Of a DNA stretch of 64,000 nt, positions 23,864 through 32,913 are shown in pieces. Source of the DNA: Oceanobacillus polygoni (GTDB lineage Bacteria; Bacillota; Bacilli; Bacillales; Amphibacillaceae). The notes beneath the pieces are model-generated. The model had not been told where the DNA came from. It saw nothing but the letters and a program-made list of their open reading frames with translations, and did not search any database. Position numbers and translations under genes: made by a program. Each line of letters opens with the position of its first letter. Position 1 is the stretch's first letter. The stretch covers positions 1 to 64,000 of the forward strand of contig NZ_PIJY01000002.1 in NCBI RefSeq assembly GCF_008304605.1. The letters run 5' to 3'.

Positions 23864-25288
23864 GTGGAAGCAAGCAAAGGAGAAATACCCAGGTCGCACG
23901 AACAAGGTGACAGTACAATAGACCAAATGGATGAAAAATCAATTGAATATTATGCAACCGAAGAGGTCCCTATGAGTCAACGAAACATGGGTTTTTGGGA
24001 CATGGTGTTTTTATGGATTGGTGCCAATTCAAACAATGCATCTTGGTATTTAGGTGGATCGGTTGCCGGCGCAGCATTCGGTGGTGCTATTATTGTTGCA
24101 TTGGTTGCCAACCCGATTGCATATATAATTCTTGCTGTTGTAGGATATATGGGATATAAAATCGGTGTTTCTACGATGGCATTGACCAGGCCAGCTTTTG
24201 GAATCAAAGGAAGTATGCTGCCGACCGTTTTAAATATGATTGTATTTATAGGCTGGGCAGTTGTTAATACATTTATTGCAGTTATATCCATGAGTTTTAT
24301 CTTTGGTGATTTATTTGGCTGGGCCGCTTTTGGTGAAGCTGGCAGTACCGGACCAATGATCCTAGGAATTATTGTGATGAGTCTATTAAACTTAATTGCC
24401 GTTTCCCTAGGTAGAAAATCGATTAAAATAGTTGAGAGAATCGGTATCGTCATCATCCTATTTTTGGGAATGTGGATGACGGTCATCGTATTTCAGACAC
24501 ATTCCATCACAGACATTATGAGCTGGGAACCGCCAGCCGAAAATAGAATGCCAATTGGTACTGCCATCGATATAATGGCTGCATTCAGTCTGGCATGGGT
24601 GCTGGGAATTGCTGAATTCACACGTTATACAAGAACACCAAAAGCGGCGACGGTGGCACCATTATTAGGAGCAACTACGGCATTGATCTGGTTTGTCTTT
24701 GTTGGTGTCGTTGCAACGATTGGTGTCGCAATAACAACAGGTGAATTTAACCCGGACAATTCTGATCCAAGTTCTCTTGTAAGTAACTTAGGACTTGGTT
24801 GGGTAGCATTAGTAATGATTATCGTGGCATGTGTCACTACGAATGTGGTCAACTTAATGGCAGCGGGAGTTTCCATGACGAATGTTACAAAGAAAATAAA
24901 GCCGTTGCATTCCATTTGGTTAGTTACTATTCTTGCAGGTTTTCTCATGCTTATTCCTTTATATATGTCTAGTTTCCTTGATGCCTTTATGGGCTTTCTT
25001 GATTATATTGGAATGGCCTTAAGTGCCTTGTTAGGTATACTGATGGCGGATTATTTCTTTGTACGTAAAAGAAAATATGAGGTTTCGGAACTAGAACGAG
25101 AAGGCGGAAAGTATTGGTACGTTAAAGGAGTAAATATAAAGGCAATCGCAGTTTGGGTTGTTGGAATTATTTTTTACCTGACCATTAGTCCATTACCCTT
25201 ATTTGCAAATACTGTGGGGGCTGTATACCCTACGATAATTTTGACAGGAATGCTTTATTCTATCGTTTCATTGGCAAGAAGGAATTAG
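23864..25288 (+). CDS. NCS1-family cytosine/purine/hydantoin permease
   Basis: A 474-residue, 12-segment nucleobase:cation symporter-1. Family features are FWDMVFLWIGANSNNASWYLGGSVAGAAFGG in the first helix region, MALTRPAFGIKGSMLPTVLN, SLAWVLGIAEFTRYTRTPKAATVAP, and NLMAAGVSM. GTG start 7 nt after AAGGAG. It is co-transcribed with the isochorismatase-like hydrolase and closed by a strong terminator, forming a two-gene uptake-and-hydrolysis unit. The substrate could be cytosine, allantoin, hydantoin or a related ureide. Confidence 0.9.
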   Translation: MEASKGEIPRSHEQGDSTIDQMDEKSIEYYATEEVPMSQRNMGFWDMVFLWIGANSNNASWYLGGSVAGAAFGGAIIVALVANPIAYIILAVVGYMGYKIGVSTMALTRPAFGIKGSMLPTVLNMIVFIGWAVVNTFIAVISMSFIFGDLFGWAAFGEAGSTGPMILGIIVMSLLNLIAVSLGRKSIKIVERIGIVIILFLGMWMTVIVFQTHSITDIMSWEPPAENRMPIGTAIDIMAAFSLAWVLGIAEFTRYTRTPKAATVAPLLGATTALIWFVFVGVVATIGVAITTGEFNPDNSDPSSLVSNLGLGWVALVMIIVACVTTNVVNLMAAGVSMTNVTKKIKPLHSIWLVTILAGFLMLIPLYMSSFLDAFMGFLDYIGMALSALLGILMADYFFVRKRKYEVSELEREGGKYWYVKGVNIKAIAVWVVGIIFYLTISPLPLFANTVGAVYPTIILTGMLYSIVSLARRN

Positions 25289-25333
25289 ATAGAGTCGTAC
25301 CATTTTATTTCGATGGTTGCAGTTAATAAAAAG

Positions 25334-25371
25334 GAACAAACCCCGGATAATTTTTTATTCGGGGTTTGTTC
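25334..25371 (+). terminator. terminator of the hydrolase-permease unit
   Basis: GAACAAACCCCG (25334-25345) pairs perfectly with CGGGGTTTGTTC (25360-25371). It should work in both directions. Confidence 0.8.
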
Positions 25372-25718
25372 TGCGTTGTAATGAAAAATTTGGCTGGGGG
25401 CTGAACACCATTAATCCCCAATTACAAGTGCCAATCTTCTTTATTCCTTAGGCTTGGTAACCGTCCTAACGAATTTACATAATATTTACGCCCGGTTAAT
25501 CATTGTTTAATGATTGTTTTATATAATTAAATCGAAATCAAACATAAAACAAAAATAAAAAGCACTTAAATTATGTTTAGATGGAAGTTTTTAAAGATGT
25601 AAATGTACAGAAGTTCTAGAGGTTAAAGGTGTATAACAAACACGGAGATTTGATGATGTGCAATACGATGTTTGTTTATATTTTTCAAAACGAAATCAAA
25701 AGCTGGAGGAGATATAAA
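25372..25718. promoter_or_regulatory. upstream region of the organophosphate/ABC operon
   Basis: AATCATT-GTTT-AATGATT (25498-25515) is an inverted repeat just upstream of TATAAT (25522-25527), a plausible -10 box. The palindrome would overlap the -35 region, a fitting place for an operator of the operon's own DeoR regulator (inference). No coding sequence is seen here; an in-frame ATG at 25659 has no ribosome site. Confidence 0.4.
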
Positions 25719-26858
25719 TTGGCGAGGATACAGTTAAAGCATCTATATAAAGACTATATAGATTCGGTTCGTGCAGTAACAGATTTTGATTTAGAAATTG
25801 AAGATGAGGAATTTATTGTTCTTGTTGGTCCATCAGGGTGTGGGAAGTCAACAACGTTAAGAATGATTGCGGGCTTAGAAGATATTTCTTCCGGTGAGGT
25901 CGTAATTGATGGTAAAGCGCAAAACAACTTACATCCGAAAGATCGTGACATTGCAATGGTATTTCAAAATTATGCACTTTACCCACATATGAGCGTCTAT
26001 GACAATATTGCCTTTGGTTTAAAAATGCGAAAGACATCCAAACAAGAAATTAAGGAACGAGTAACTAGAGCAGCGAAGATACTAGATATCGAAAATTTAC
26101 TAGAACGTAAACCAAAGGAATTGTCCGGTGGGCAACGACAACGTGTGGCGCTTGGTCGAGCAATTGTACGAGAAGCAAAGGTGTTTTTAATGGATGAGCC
26201 ATTATCTAACTTGGATGCAAAGCTCAGGTTTCAAACAAGGGCGGAAATTACGAAATTGCATCGTCGTTTAAAAACAACAACGATTTATGTAACACATGAT
26301 CAGACAGAGGCAATGTCAATGGCAACACGGATTGTAGTCATGAAGGACGGAATTATACAACAAGTCGGTACACCGAAAGAAATCTATTTGAAGCCAGCAA
26401 ATATCTTTGTTGGAAAGTTTATCGGTTCTCCTGCAATGAACTTTTTCGATTTAAAGGTAAATGATAATGGAATTACGTTAGGAGATTCGAATATTGAGTT
26501 GCCGTCGTCCTTTATAAAAGAAGCATGGTCGAGCTTTGGTAAAAAAGAACTAGTAGTTGGGATTCGTCCAGAGGACATTCAATTATCGGATGATTTAGAA
26601 TCTAGTCGATATACGTTCCAGTTATCAACGAAAATTGATATGGCAGAGCTAATGGGCTCAGAAACATTATTATATTTCACAGTGGATAATCAAACCGCTA
26701 TTTCTAAATTAAATACAATGGAAGACTTTAATATGGGACAGCTTGTCCGCTTAAGTATTGATTTAGAAAAGGTTCACTTCTTTGATAAGGAAACAGGGTT
26801 GAGATTGGATCTTCAGGAAGTTCAAGAGGCTGCCAAAAAGGAAACCATTATAGCATGA
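25719..26858 (+). CDS. carbohydrate-type ABC transporter ATPase (MsmX/UgpC family)
   Basis: A 379-residue ATPase. Walker A is GPSGCGKST, Q-loop MVFQNYALYPHMSV, signature LSGGQRQRVALGRAIV and Walker B VFLMDEPLSNLD, with the switch His in VTHDQTEAMSMA. A C-terminal TOBE/MalK-like regulatory domain starts near 240. The frame is open further upstream, but GGAGGAG fixes the TTG at 25719. Importers with LplB/YtcP-type permeases often borrow a shared MsmX; here the operon has its own ATPase. It overlaps the PHP gene by ATGA. Confidence 0.9.
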   Translation: MARIQLKHLYKDYIDSVRAVTDFDLEIEDEEFIVLVGPSGCGKSTTLRMIAGLEDISSGEVVIDGKAQNNLHPKDRDIAMVFQNYALYPHMSVYDNIAFGLKMRKTSKQEIKERVTRAAKILDIENLLERKPKELSGGQRQRVALGRAIVREAKVFLMDEPLSNLDAKLRFQTRAEITKLHRRLKTTTIYVTHDQTEAMSMATRIVVMKDGIIQQVGTPKEIYLKPANIFVGKFIGSPAMNFFDLKVNDNGITLGDSNIELPSSFIKEAWSSFGKKELVVGIRPEDIQLSDDLESSRYTFQLSTKIDMAELMGSETLLYFTVDNQTAISKLNTMEDFNMGQLVRLSIDLEKVHFFDKETGLRLDLQEVQEAAKKETIIA

Positions 26859-28327
26859 GAAAAGCATTATTCTATCAGCGTTTTACCGTAAACCAAACGG
26901 CTCATCAGTCACATCTTGTGTATCGAGTTTACATGCCAGAACGAATGGAATCTATTCAAATCCATTTTTCTTATGGACCGGTACTAGAAGTAGACAAAGA
27001 CAGTATCAAACAAGCGGTTTGCAGAGAAGGTCTTAATGAATCAATTATTCAAGAAGATACAGCGATTCGAAATTTATTAACCGTGTCTGTTCATGATCCA
27101 TACAATTATCGTGGATCACATCACTTTTTTGGGGAAGATCAAGTGATTGAGCTTAGTAATACAACAGCTAGTGAGGGCTTTTTTCCTGGAAGCATTCATA
27201 GAGGACATTGGGAATTTATTGTAAATTGCCACGGTGTGTTTTCTGAAAAGGTTCACGGACAAGTGGAAGTTATTGGTGTGACGAGTAATAATCTCGAAAG
27301 AACATACCCGCCTCCCCCATTAGAAGGAATTAATTTGGAGCAAGAGAAAAAGGGTCGCAACACTACTGTAGACAAAAACTATCAAGTGAAAAAAGTTGAA
27401 TTGCATACACATACGCTACATAGTGATGCACTGCAGACGGCAGAGGAGTTATTAGAACAGGCAGAGAAGGAACATATTGATTGGTTGGCAATTACAGACC
27501 ACAATACGACAAGTGCACTAATGGAAGCAGGGCAAGCGCATTGCTTTGGAAAGCGAGTAAATTTGATTCACGGAATAGAGTACACAACATATCATGGCCA
27601 TTTTCTTGTACATGGCAGTTTGGATGCAATTACCCAGGACTGGACAAAAATCTCAAAAAATAACATTCAAGCATTCTTTAAAAATTTGAAGGAAAAGGAT
27701 ACGTACCTTACAATAGCACATCCATTTGACGCAGGTAATCCTTTTTGTACAGGTTGCAGGTGGGAATATGTCCTGGAAAATGTAAGGTATGTCGATGCAA
27801 TTGAGGTTTGGAATGGGACAAATCCTCATCAATCCATTTCAAATGAAGATGCGTTTCAAAAATGGACACAGCTTTTAGCGCAGGGCTATGAAATTGCTGC
27901 ATCCTGTGGTAGGGATTGGCATCAACTTCATCCAAATGAAGCAATTGCATACACCTATCTCATCCTTCCAGAACAAGCAAAGGAAAAAGATGTTATTGCA
28001 GCATTAGCGCTCGGAAGAAGCTATTGCTCGATTCGTCCGCAAATCGATTTCAAAATAAACGGTTCTTATCAGATAGGAGATCGTTTAAAGGGTCAGCCTG
28101 ATCAATTGTCGGTGATATTAGCGGTAACCAATCTTAAAGGAGGTGATGAGATTCGTATCTACACGGAACGACACCTTCTATACAAAGCGCACATAACGGA
28201 TGGCTCTGCTTGGGGGGAAACAATTCAACTAAAAAATGATCATTACAAGTTAGTAAGAGTAGAAGTCCATAATGAGAAAAGTGAGAGAGTTGCATTTACA
28301 AACCCAATCTATATCGATTGTGACTAA
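26855..28327 (+). CDS. CehA/McbA-like PHP-domain metallohydrolase
   Basis: A 490-residue protein. Residues 1-165 form an N-terminal beta-rich domain I do not recognise. Residues 180-400 form a PHP domain with VELHTHTLHSD (His184, His186), LAITDHNTTSA, the Glu of GIEYTTYHGHFLVHG, AHPFDAGNPFCTG and SCGRDWHQ. A C-terminal beta-sandwich follows. PHP domains bind two or three metals and hydrolyse phosphoesters; CehA relatives also cleave carbamates. There is no signal peptide, so it acts in the cytoplasm. ATGA overlap couples it to the ATPase gene, so it should act on the imported solute. Confidence 0.85.
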   Translation: MRKALFYQRFTVNQTAHQSHLVYRVYMPERMESIQIHFSYGPVLEVDKDSIKQAVCREGLNESIIQEDTAIRNLLTVSVHDPYNYRGSHHFFGEDQVIELSNTTASEGFFPGSIHRGHWEFIVNCHGVFSEKVHGQVEVIGVTSNNLERTYPPPPLEGINLEQEKKGRNTTVDKNYQVKKVELHTHTLHSDALQTAEELLEQAEKEHIDWLAITDHNTTSALMEAGQAHCFGKRVNLIHGIEYTTYHGHFLVHGSLDAITQDWTKISKNNIQAFFKNLKEKDTYLTIAHPFDAGNPFCTGCRWEYVLENVRYVDAIEVWNGTNPHQSISNEDAFQKWTQLLAQGYEIAASCGRDWHQLHPNEAIAYTYLILPEQAKEKDVIAALALGRSYCSIRPQIDFKINGSYQIGDRLKGQPDQLSVILAVTNLKGGDEIRIYTERHLLYKAHITDGSAWGETIQLKNDHYKLVRVEVHNEKSERVAFTNPIYIDCD

Positions 28328-28347
28328 GAAAAAGGAATGAGTGCATA

Positions 28348-29328
28348 TTGGAAAATTTAGTCGTTCATAATGGCGTATTGAAATCAAAAGAAGAGCTTGA
28401 ATTACATTATCAACCTGTGAAGGATAGCTTTTGGACACAAATAAAGAAACATCATGTTTTCTATATCATGCTTTTTCCATGTCTACTCTTCTTTTTAATA
28501 TTTTCATATTGGCCAATGGGTGGTTTAGTTTTAGCGTTTAAGGAATATGGGTTTCAAACAGGGATATTTGGAGGGGATTGGGTTGGACTTCAATATTTCC
28601 AACAATTCTTCTCAGATCCTAGAAGCACGATCTATATTAACAATACAATAATTGTGAGTTTTTTAAAGCTATTTATTGCTATGCCTTTTCCAATTATATT
28701 GGCTTTGATGTTTAATGAGGTACAAAATAATAAATTACGAGGAACCTTCCAGAGCATCTCATATCTTCCCTATTTTATTTCTTGGGTTGTCGTTGTTGGA
28801 CTCATGAACCGATTATTGGCGCCTGATACGGGACTAATCAATCAAATGATTGCGGCTTTTGGAGGAGATGGCAGCACATTCTTCATGATGGAAGAGGGAT
28901 TGTTTTATCCATTGGTATTTATTAGCTATATCTGGAAGGGGATCGGCTGGGATTCGATTATTTATTACGCGGCAATCGTAGCAATTGCTCCAGCCTTATA
29001 TGAAGCAGCAGCAATTGATGGTGCCGGGAAATTAAGACAGATTTGGCATGTTACACTACCAGGGATTGCAGCAACAATTATTATCTTATTTATTTTATCC
29101 TTAGGAGATATTTTATCATCAGGATTTGATCAGATTTATTTAATGCAGAATCCAGGGAATGCGGATGTGTCGGAAACAATTGATACATATATCGTTCGTA
29201 CGGGGCTGCAAGGAGGGCAGTTTGGTTATGCAACCGCAATTGGATTAATGCAAGGTGTTGCGGGGTTGATTTTAACGATAATTGTTAACAGAATTACGAG
29301 TAAAAAATTTGGATCTTCACTATGGTAA
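28348..29328 (+). CDS. ABC transporter permease (LplB/YteP family)
   Basis: A 326-residue sugar-type permease with about six transmembrane segments after a hydrophilic N-terminus. It shows the family SYWPMGGLVLAFKEYGF segment. The EAA loop is ALYEAAAIDGAGKLRQIWHVTLPGI, which contacts the ATPase. TTG start after AAAAAGGAATG. It is closest by pattern to the LplB/YteP permeases of oligosaccharide importers, whose partner is a large (over 500 residues) binding protein, as found next. Confidence 0.9.
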   Translation: MENLVVHNGVLKSKEELELHYQPVKDSFWTQIKKHHVFYIMLFPCLLFFLIFSYWPMGGLVLAFKEYGFQTGIFGGDWVGLQYFQQFFSDPRSTIYINNTIIVSFLKLFIAMPFPIILALMFNEVQNNKLRGTFQSISYLPYFISWVVVVGLMNRLLAPDTGLINQMIAAFGGDGSTFFMMEEGLFYPLVFISYIWKGIGWDSIIYYAAIVAIAPALYEAAAIDGAGKLRQIWHVTLPGIAATIIILFILSLGDILSSGFDQIYLMQNPGNADVSETIDTYIVRTGLQGGQFGYATAIGLMQGVAGLILTIIVNRITSKKFGSSLW

Positions 29329-29344
29329 ATGGAGGAATTTAAAA

Positions 29345-31045
29345 ATGAAAAGATCACTTAAACGAATAGTAGTAAGTATGATTCTCTTGTTAACTGTTAC
29401 TGTGATTGCAGCTTGCTCAGATAATTCTGCTGGTATTAATACGGAAAAGCCAGAGGGAGCACCGGATACCTGGATTGCTGATCGAACAATTACTGGTCTC
29501 GTTTTTCAATCGGCAAATGATGCATCTGTCGATATGAATCCAGAAATTAAAGCGTACATTAAAGAGCGTACAGGGATAAATTTTGAATTGCAAACTGTCA
29601 CTGCAGAGGATTCAACGGAGTCGTTAGCATCTGGATTAGCGGCTGGTGACCTTCCTGATTTTATTGCATTCTACCTTAATAATAGTGGTAGACCAGAAAT
29701 GCAATTATTGTTAAAAGCAGCAAATGAAGGGATGTTTACGGATTTAACTCCATTAATGGAAGATACGGAGACGTACGCAAAGTATCTAGAAGAAGATTAT
29801 TTACCTGCAGATACACGTGACAATATTATGTTTAGAGAAGAATGGGATGGCGCATCTTACCTAGTGCATATGGCGATTAATCGTGAAGGTGGATACGTAG
29901 GTCGAAAAACTGTTGGAGGATTGTATATTAAGAAAGATGTTGTAGAAGCGTTGGGGATTGATCCACAGGAAGTAAATACAACAGAAGATTTATATGAGTT
30001 AGCTGTTCAAATTAAAGAAGGGAACTTCACAGATCATAATGGAAATCCAATAACAGTAATTGGGCCAACTGCATGGGGCGGATCAGACCGCGAATGGTTA
30101 TACAATGACCTTGTTTGGACAGGTGTTAGCGGTGAGAAGTTTATGAAGGATGAATCAGGAGAAATCTTACATGAAGCACAAACAGATTATGGCATGAAAC
30201 GTGTTGAACACGTACATCAGTTGTTGGATGAAGGCTTAATGACTCCGGAATATTATACAATGGAAGAAACAAGAGCAAAAGAAGGGATTGTGAATGGATC
30301 TTTTGCGATTGTCTCCGATATGCATAACTATATGCCTGAAAATAAAGAGCTTACTTACATTCCACTTGGACCAATTGAACGTGTCGATGGAACAAATGAC
30401 ATGGTTATTCCTTATAAGTCTGGTTATGCTGGATGGGCGATTCCATCTACAACCGAACAACCAGAGCATGTGATGCAATTTGCAGATTGGTTAGCAAGTG
30501 AAGAAGGTAAACGATTATACTTCTACGGTCTTGAAGGTAGAGACTATGAGTTAGATGAAAATGGTAACCCGGTTGTAAAACAAGAAGTGCTTGATTTACT
30601 AGAATCAAATCCAGAAGAAGCGAAAAAGCTAGGTTTCCGTGGTGTTCGTGCATATTGGGGTGAGCATTTAGCTTACACAGATTTGTACAATGAGGCAGAT
30701 TTTGGTGAGCTGGAGTACGGCGAAAGTCTACGTGAAGAAGATACAATAACAGCAACTCAAATCCTAGATTACTATAACTATGATGAACGATTAGAAAATG
30801 CGAGAGTAATAGATGGTATGACGGTGCAATCCTTCTTATATGAATTTGAGGGGGATAATGGTAGATTGACGACTGCACTTAGCCGATACAATGAGGACAT
30901 TCTTCGTGCATACTATGCTGATTCTTTAGAGCAAGCACAACAAATTATGAATGAATCATTTCAAAATCTAGAAAGCAGCGGCCTACATGAATTTTTAGAC
31001 TTTGTGGAACAAAAAGAAGCAGAAGGTACGAGCCTTAAATTTTAA
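29345..31045 (+). CDS. large extracellular solute-binding lipoprotein (LipO/YtcQ-like)
   Basis: A 566-residue lipoprotein: the signal peptide ends in VIAAC, followed by SDNSAG. The mature part is a family-1 type solute-binding protein, with repeated features such as YIKERTGINFELQTV, LASGLAAGDLPDFIAFY and PYKSGYAGWAIPSTTEQPEHVMQFADWLASEEGKRL. Its size and permease partners are those of oligosaccharide receptors (LplA/YtcQ). The frame extends 63 nt upstream into the permease gene, but TGGAGG before 29345 and the signal sequence fix the start. A hairpin follows the stop and probably raises this protein's output relative to the permeases. Confidence 0.9.
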   Translation: MKRSLKRIVVSMILLLTVTVIAACSDNSAGINTEKPEGAPDTWIADRTITGLVFQSANDASVDMNPEIKAYIKERTGINFELQTVTAEDSTESLASGLAAGDLPDFIAFYLNNSGRPEMQLLLKAANEGMFTDLTPLMEDTETYAKYLEEDYLPADTRDNIMFREEWDGASYLVHMAINREGGYVGRKTVGGLYIKKDVVEALGIDPQEVNTTEDLYELAVQIKEGNFTDHNGNPITVIGPTAWGGSDREWLYNDLVWTGVSGEKFMKDESGEILHEAQTDYGMKRVEHVHQLLDEGLMTPEYYTMEETRAKEGIVNGSFAIVSDMHNYMPENKELTYIPLGPIERVDGTNDMVIPYKSGYAGWAIPSTTEQPEHVMQFADWLASEEGKRLYFYGLEGRDYELDENGNPVVKQEVLDLLESNPEEAKKLGFRGVRAYWGEHLAYTDLYNEADFGELEYGESLREEDTITATQILDYYNYDERLENARVIDGMTVQSFLYEFEGDNGRLTTALSRYNEDILRAYYADSLEQAQQIMNESFQNLESSGLHEFLDFVEQKEAEGTSLKF

Positions 31046-31060
31046 CGGGACTTAACAATT

Positions 31061-31091
31061 CCTCACCTATTCTGTAGAAGAGTAGGTGAGG
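31061..31091 (+). promoter_or_regulatory. intercistronic stem-loop after the binding-protein gene
   Basis: CCTCACCTA (31061-31069) pairs perfectly with TAGGTGAGG (31083-31091) and there is no T-run. It is more likely an mRNA-stabilising hairpin than a terminator, as is common after binding-protein genes. Confidence 0.65.
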
Positions 31092-31114
31092 GCCTAATAA
31101 AGGAGAATAAGCAA

Positions 31115-32014
31115 ATGAGTAACAGCATGGCAGGCTCAAAATGGATGAGAGTACTGAATATCACATTAATTGTTTCATTGAGTTTAATGATTATTCTACC
31201 TTTTATGCATGTGTTAGCAATCTCATTAAATAGTGGTATTGATGCACAAAGAGGTGGTATTACGTTTTGGCCGCGTGAATGGTCGATTGAAAACTATATA
31301 GAGGTTTTTAAACAAGAGAATTTAATGAACGGATTGTTCATCTCTGTCTTTCGAACGGTTGTAGGTACTGTTGTGGGTGTTGGATTAATGGCAATGGCTG
31401 CTTATGCTTTAACGATTAAAACACTGCCTGGAAGAAAGTTTATTACATTTTTTGTTTTCTTTACGATGTTATTTAGTGGTGGAACAGTGCCTTATTATTT
31501 GGTTTTAAATGAGCTGAATCTAACGAATACGATTTGGGTATATATTGTACCGACATTGTATAGCGTGATTCATATCCTGTTACTGCGTACATCCTTTAGC
31601 CAATTACCATTTAGTGTAATAGAAGCAGCAAGAATTGATGGATGTAGTGAATTTAAGATTTTTAGAAGTATTGTCCTGCCAATGAGTAAACCAGTGCTTG
31701 CAACAATTAGCTTGTTTACAGCTGTAGGTCATTGGAATGATTGGTATGCTGGTACGTTTTTTGTCAGAGATCCAATGTTAAAGCCTTTGGCAACGTTACT
31801 TCAGGAAATGCTAACAAGACAGGCGGCATTGTCAGATATTCTTTTACGATCTTCAGGCTCGTTAGCATATGAACAATTAGATAAAGTGACCGTTACGGGA
31901 GAATCATTACAAATGGCAACAATCATTGTTGTTATGATTCCGATGGTCTTAGTCTATCCATTTATTCAAAAGTATTTTGTTAAAGGAATTACAGTTGGTT
32001 CTATAAAAGAATAA
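31115..32014 (+). CDS. ABC transporter permease (LplC/YtcP family)
   Basis: A 299-residue second permease with six hydrophobic segments. Typical features are RGGITFWPREWSIENYIEVF after the first segment. The EAA coupling loop is SVIEAARIDGCSEFKIFRSIVLPMSKP, and the family end is IQKYFVKGITVGSIKE, nearly universal in YtcP/LplC proteins. ATAAAGGAG precedes the ATG. It overlaps the spacer of the phosphoesterase gene. Confidence 0.92.
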   Translation: MSNSMAGSKWMRVLNITLIVSLSLMIILPFMHVLAISLNSGIDAQRGGITFWPREWSIENYIEVFKQENLMNGLFISVFRTVVGTVVGVGLMAMAAYALTIKTLPGRKFITFFVFFTMLFSGGTVPYYLVLNELNLTNTIWVYIVPTLYSVIHILLLRTSFSQLPFSVIEAARIDGCSEFKIFRSIVLPMSKPVLATISLFTAVGHWNDWYAGTFFVRDPMLKPLATLLQEMLTRQAALSDILLRSSGSLAYEQLDKVTVTGESLQMATIIVVMIPMVLVYPFIQKYFVKGITVGSIKE

Positions 32015-32031
32015 TGACCCGAGGTGAGAAA

Positions 32032-32913
32032 ATGAAACTAACCTATCGAGAAGATGGTACATTCCGAATCGTTCAATTAACAGACTTGCATATTGGTTCC
32101 TTGCCACATCACGAGGATGATTATAAAACATTTGAACTCCTTGATAAAGCATTTGAAAAGCTAGATGCAGACCTTGTTATGATTACAGGAGATTTAATCT
32201 GGAGTGAAGGTGTACCAAATGCAGATCTTGTTTTCAAGGAATTACTAGAGCGTATAAACCAGCATGCTATCCCAGTAGCGATCACATACGGAAATCATGA
32301 TTCAGAAGATGCATTTACACGTTCTGATTTAAGAAAGATGGAACAAATCTTAGATTACTCGGTTGAAAAGAAGAACGCATTTATAGTTGATGATCGAGAA
32401 AGTTATACGATTGAAATTTATGATGCGGCTGGTGAAACAATTAACCATGTACTGTATGTTATGGATTCGGGTGCAGAAGCCCCACTCCCGATTGGTAAAT
32501 ATGAATGGGTTCATCCAGAACAAGTAAATTGGTTCCGGGAAATTTCTGAGCAATACAAGCAAAAGGGAAGAAAGCAAACGGATTTGATGTTTATGCATAT
32601 TCCGCTTCCAGAGTATTGGCAGGCATCGGAAAATATCTTATCAGGTGAATGTAAGGAGACAAATGATATGATATCTGCTCCTTATATGAATACCGGATTA
32701 TTCGCATCTGTGGTAATGAATGGGCAAGTTGCTGGTGTGTTTGTTGGACATGACCACGACAATAACTTTGTTGGCGAACATGTAGGTGTGAAATTAGCAT
32801 ATGGCCAGGTTAGTGGATATCAGTGCTATGGTGATTTTGAACGGGGAGCAAGGCTAATTCAATTAACAGCTGAGGGGATGGAGACGAGAACGATTGTTGA
32901 ATCTCAAATCTGA
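32032..32913 (+). CDS. calcineurin-like metallophosphoesterase (operon 1)
   Basis: A 293-residue binuclear-metal phosphoesterase. Motifs run in order: QLTDLHIGS (Asp18, His20), MITGDLIW, TYGNHDSED, MHIPLPEY and GHDHDNNF. There is no signal peptide, so it acts in the cytoplasm. The family hydrolyses phosphomonoesters or phosphodiesters. ATG at 32014 overlaps the permease stop, but GAGGTGAG gives the start at 32032. It sits between importer genes and a second PHP phosphatase, pointing to stepwise removal of phosphate from an imported compound. Confidence 0.88.
   Translation: MKLTYREDGTFRIVQLTDLHIGSLPHHEDDYKTFELLDKAFEKLDADLVMITGDLIWSEGVPNADLVFKELLERINQHAIPVAITYGNHDSEDAFTRSDLRKMEQILDYSVEKKNAFIVDDRESYTIEIYDAAGETINHVLYVMDSGAEAPLPIGKYEWVHPEQVNWFREISEQYKQKGRKQTDLMFMHIPLPEYWQASENILSGECKETNDMISAPYMNTGLFASVVMNGQVAGVFVGHDHDNNFVGEHVGVKLAYGQVSGYQCYGDFERGARLIQLTAEGMETRTIVESQI

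Noticed and set aside
23977-24486. 169-residue minus-strand open frame inside the NCS1 permease gene
   Set aside because: Shadow of the permease on the opposite strand; rich in Ile, Pro and Thr and lacking initiation signals.
30447-30878. 143-residue minus-strand open frame inside the binding-protein gene
   Set aside because: His/Leu/Ser-rich antisense frame with no ribosome site, opposite a well-supported gene.
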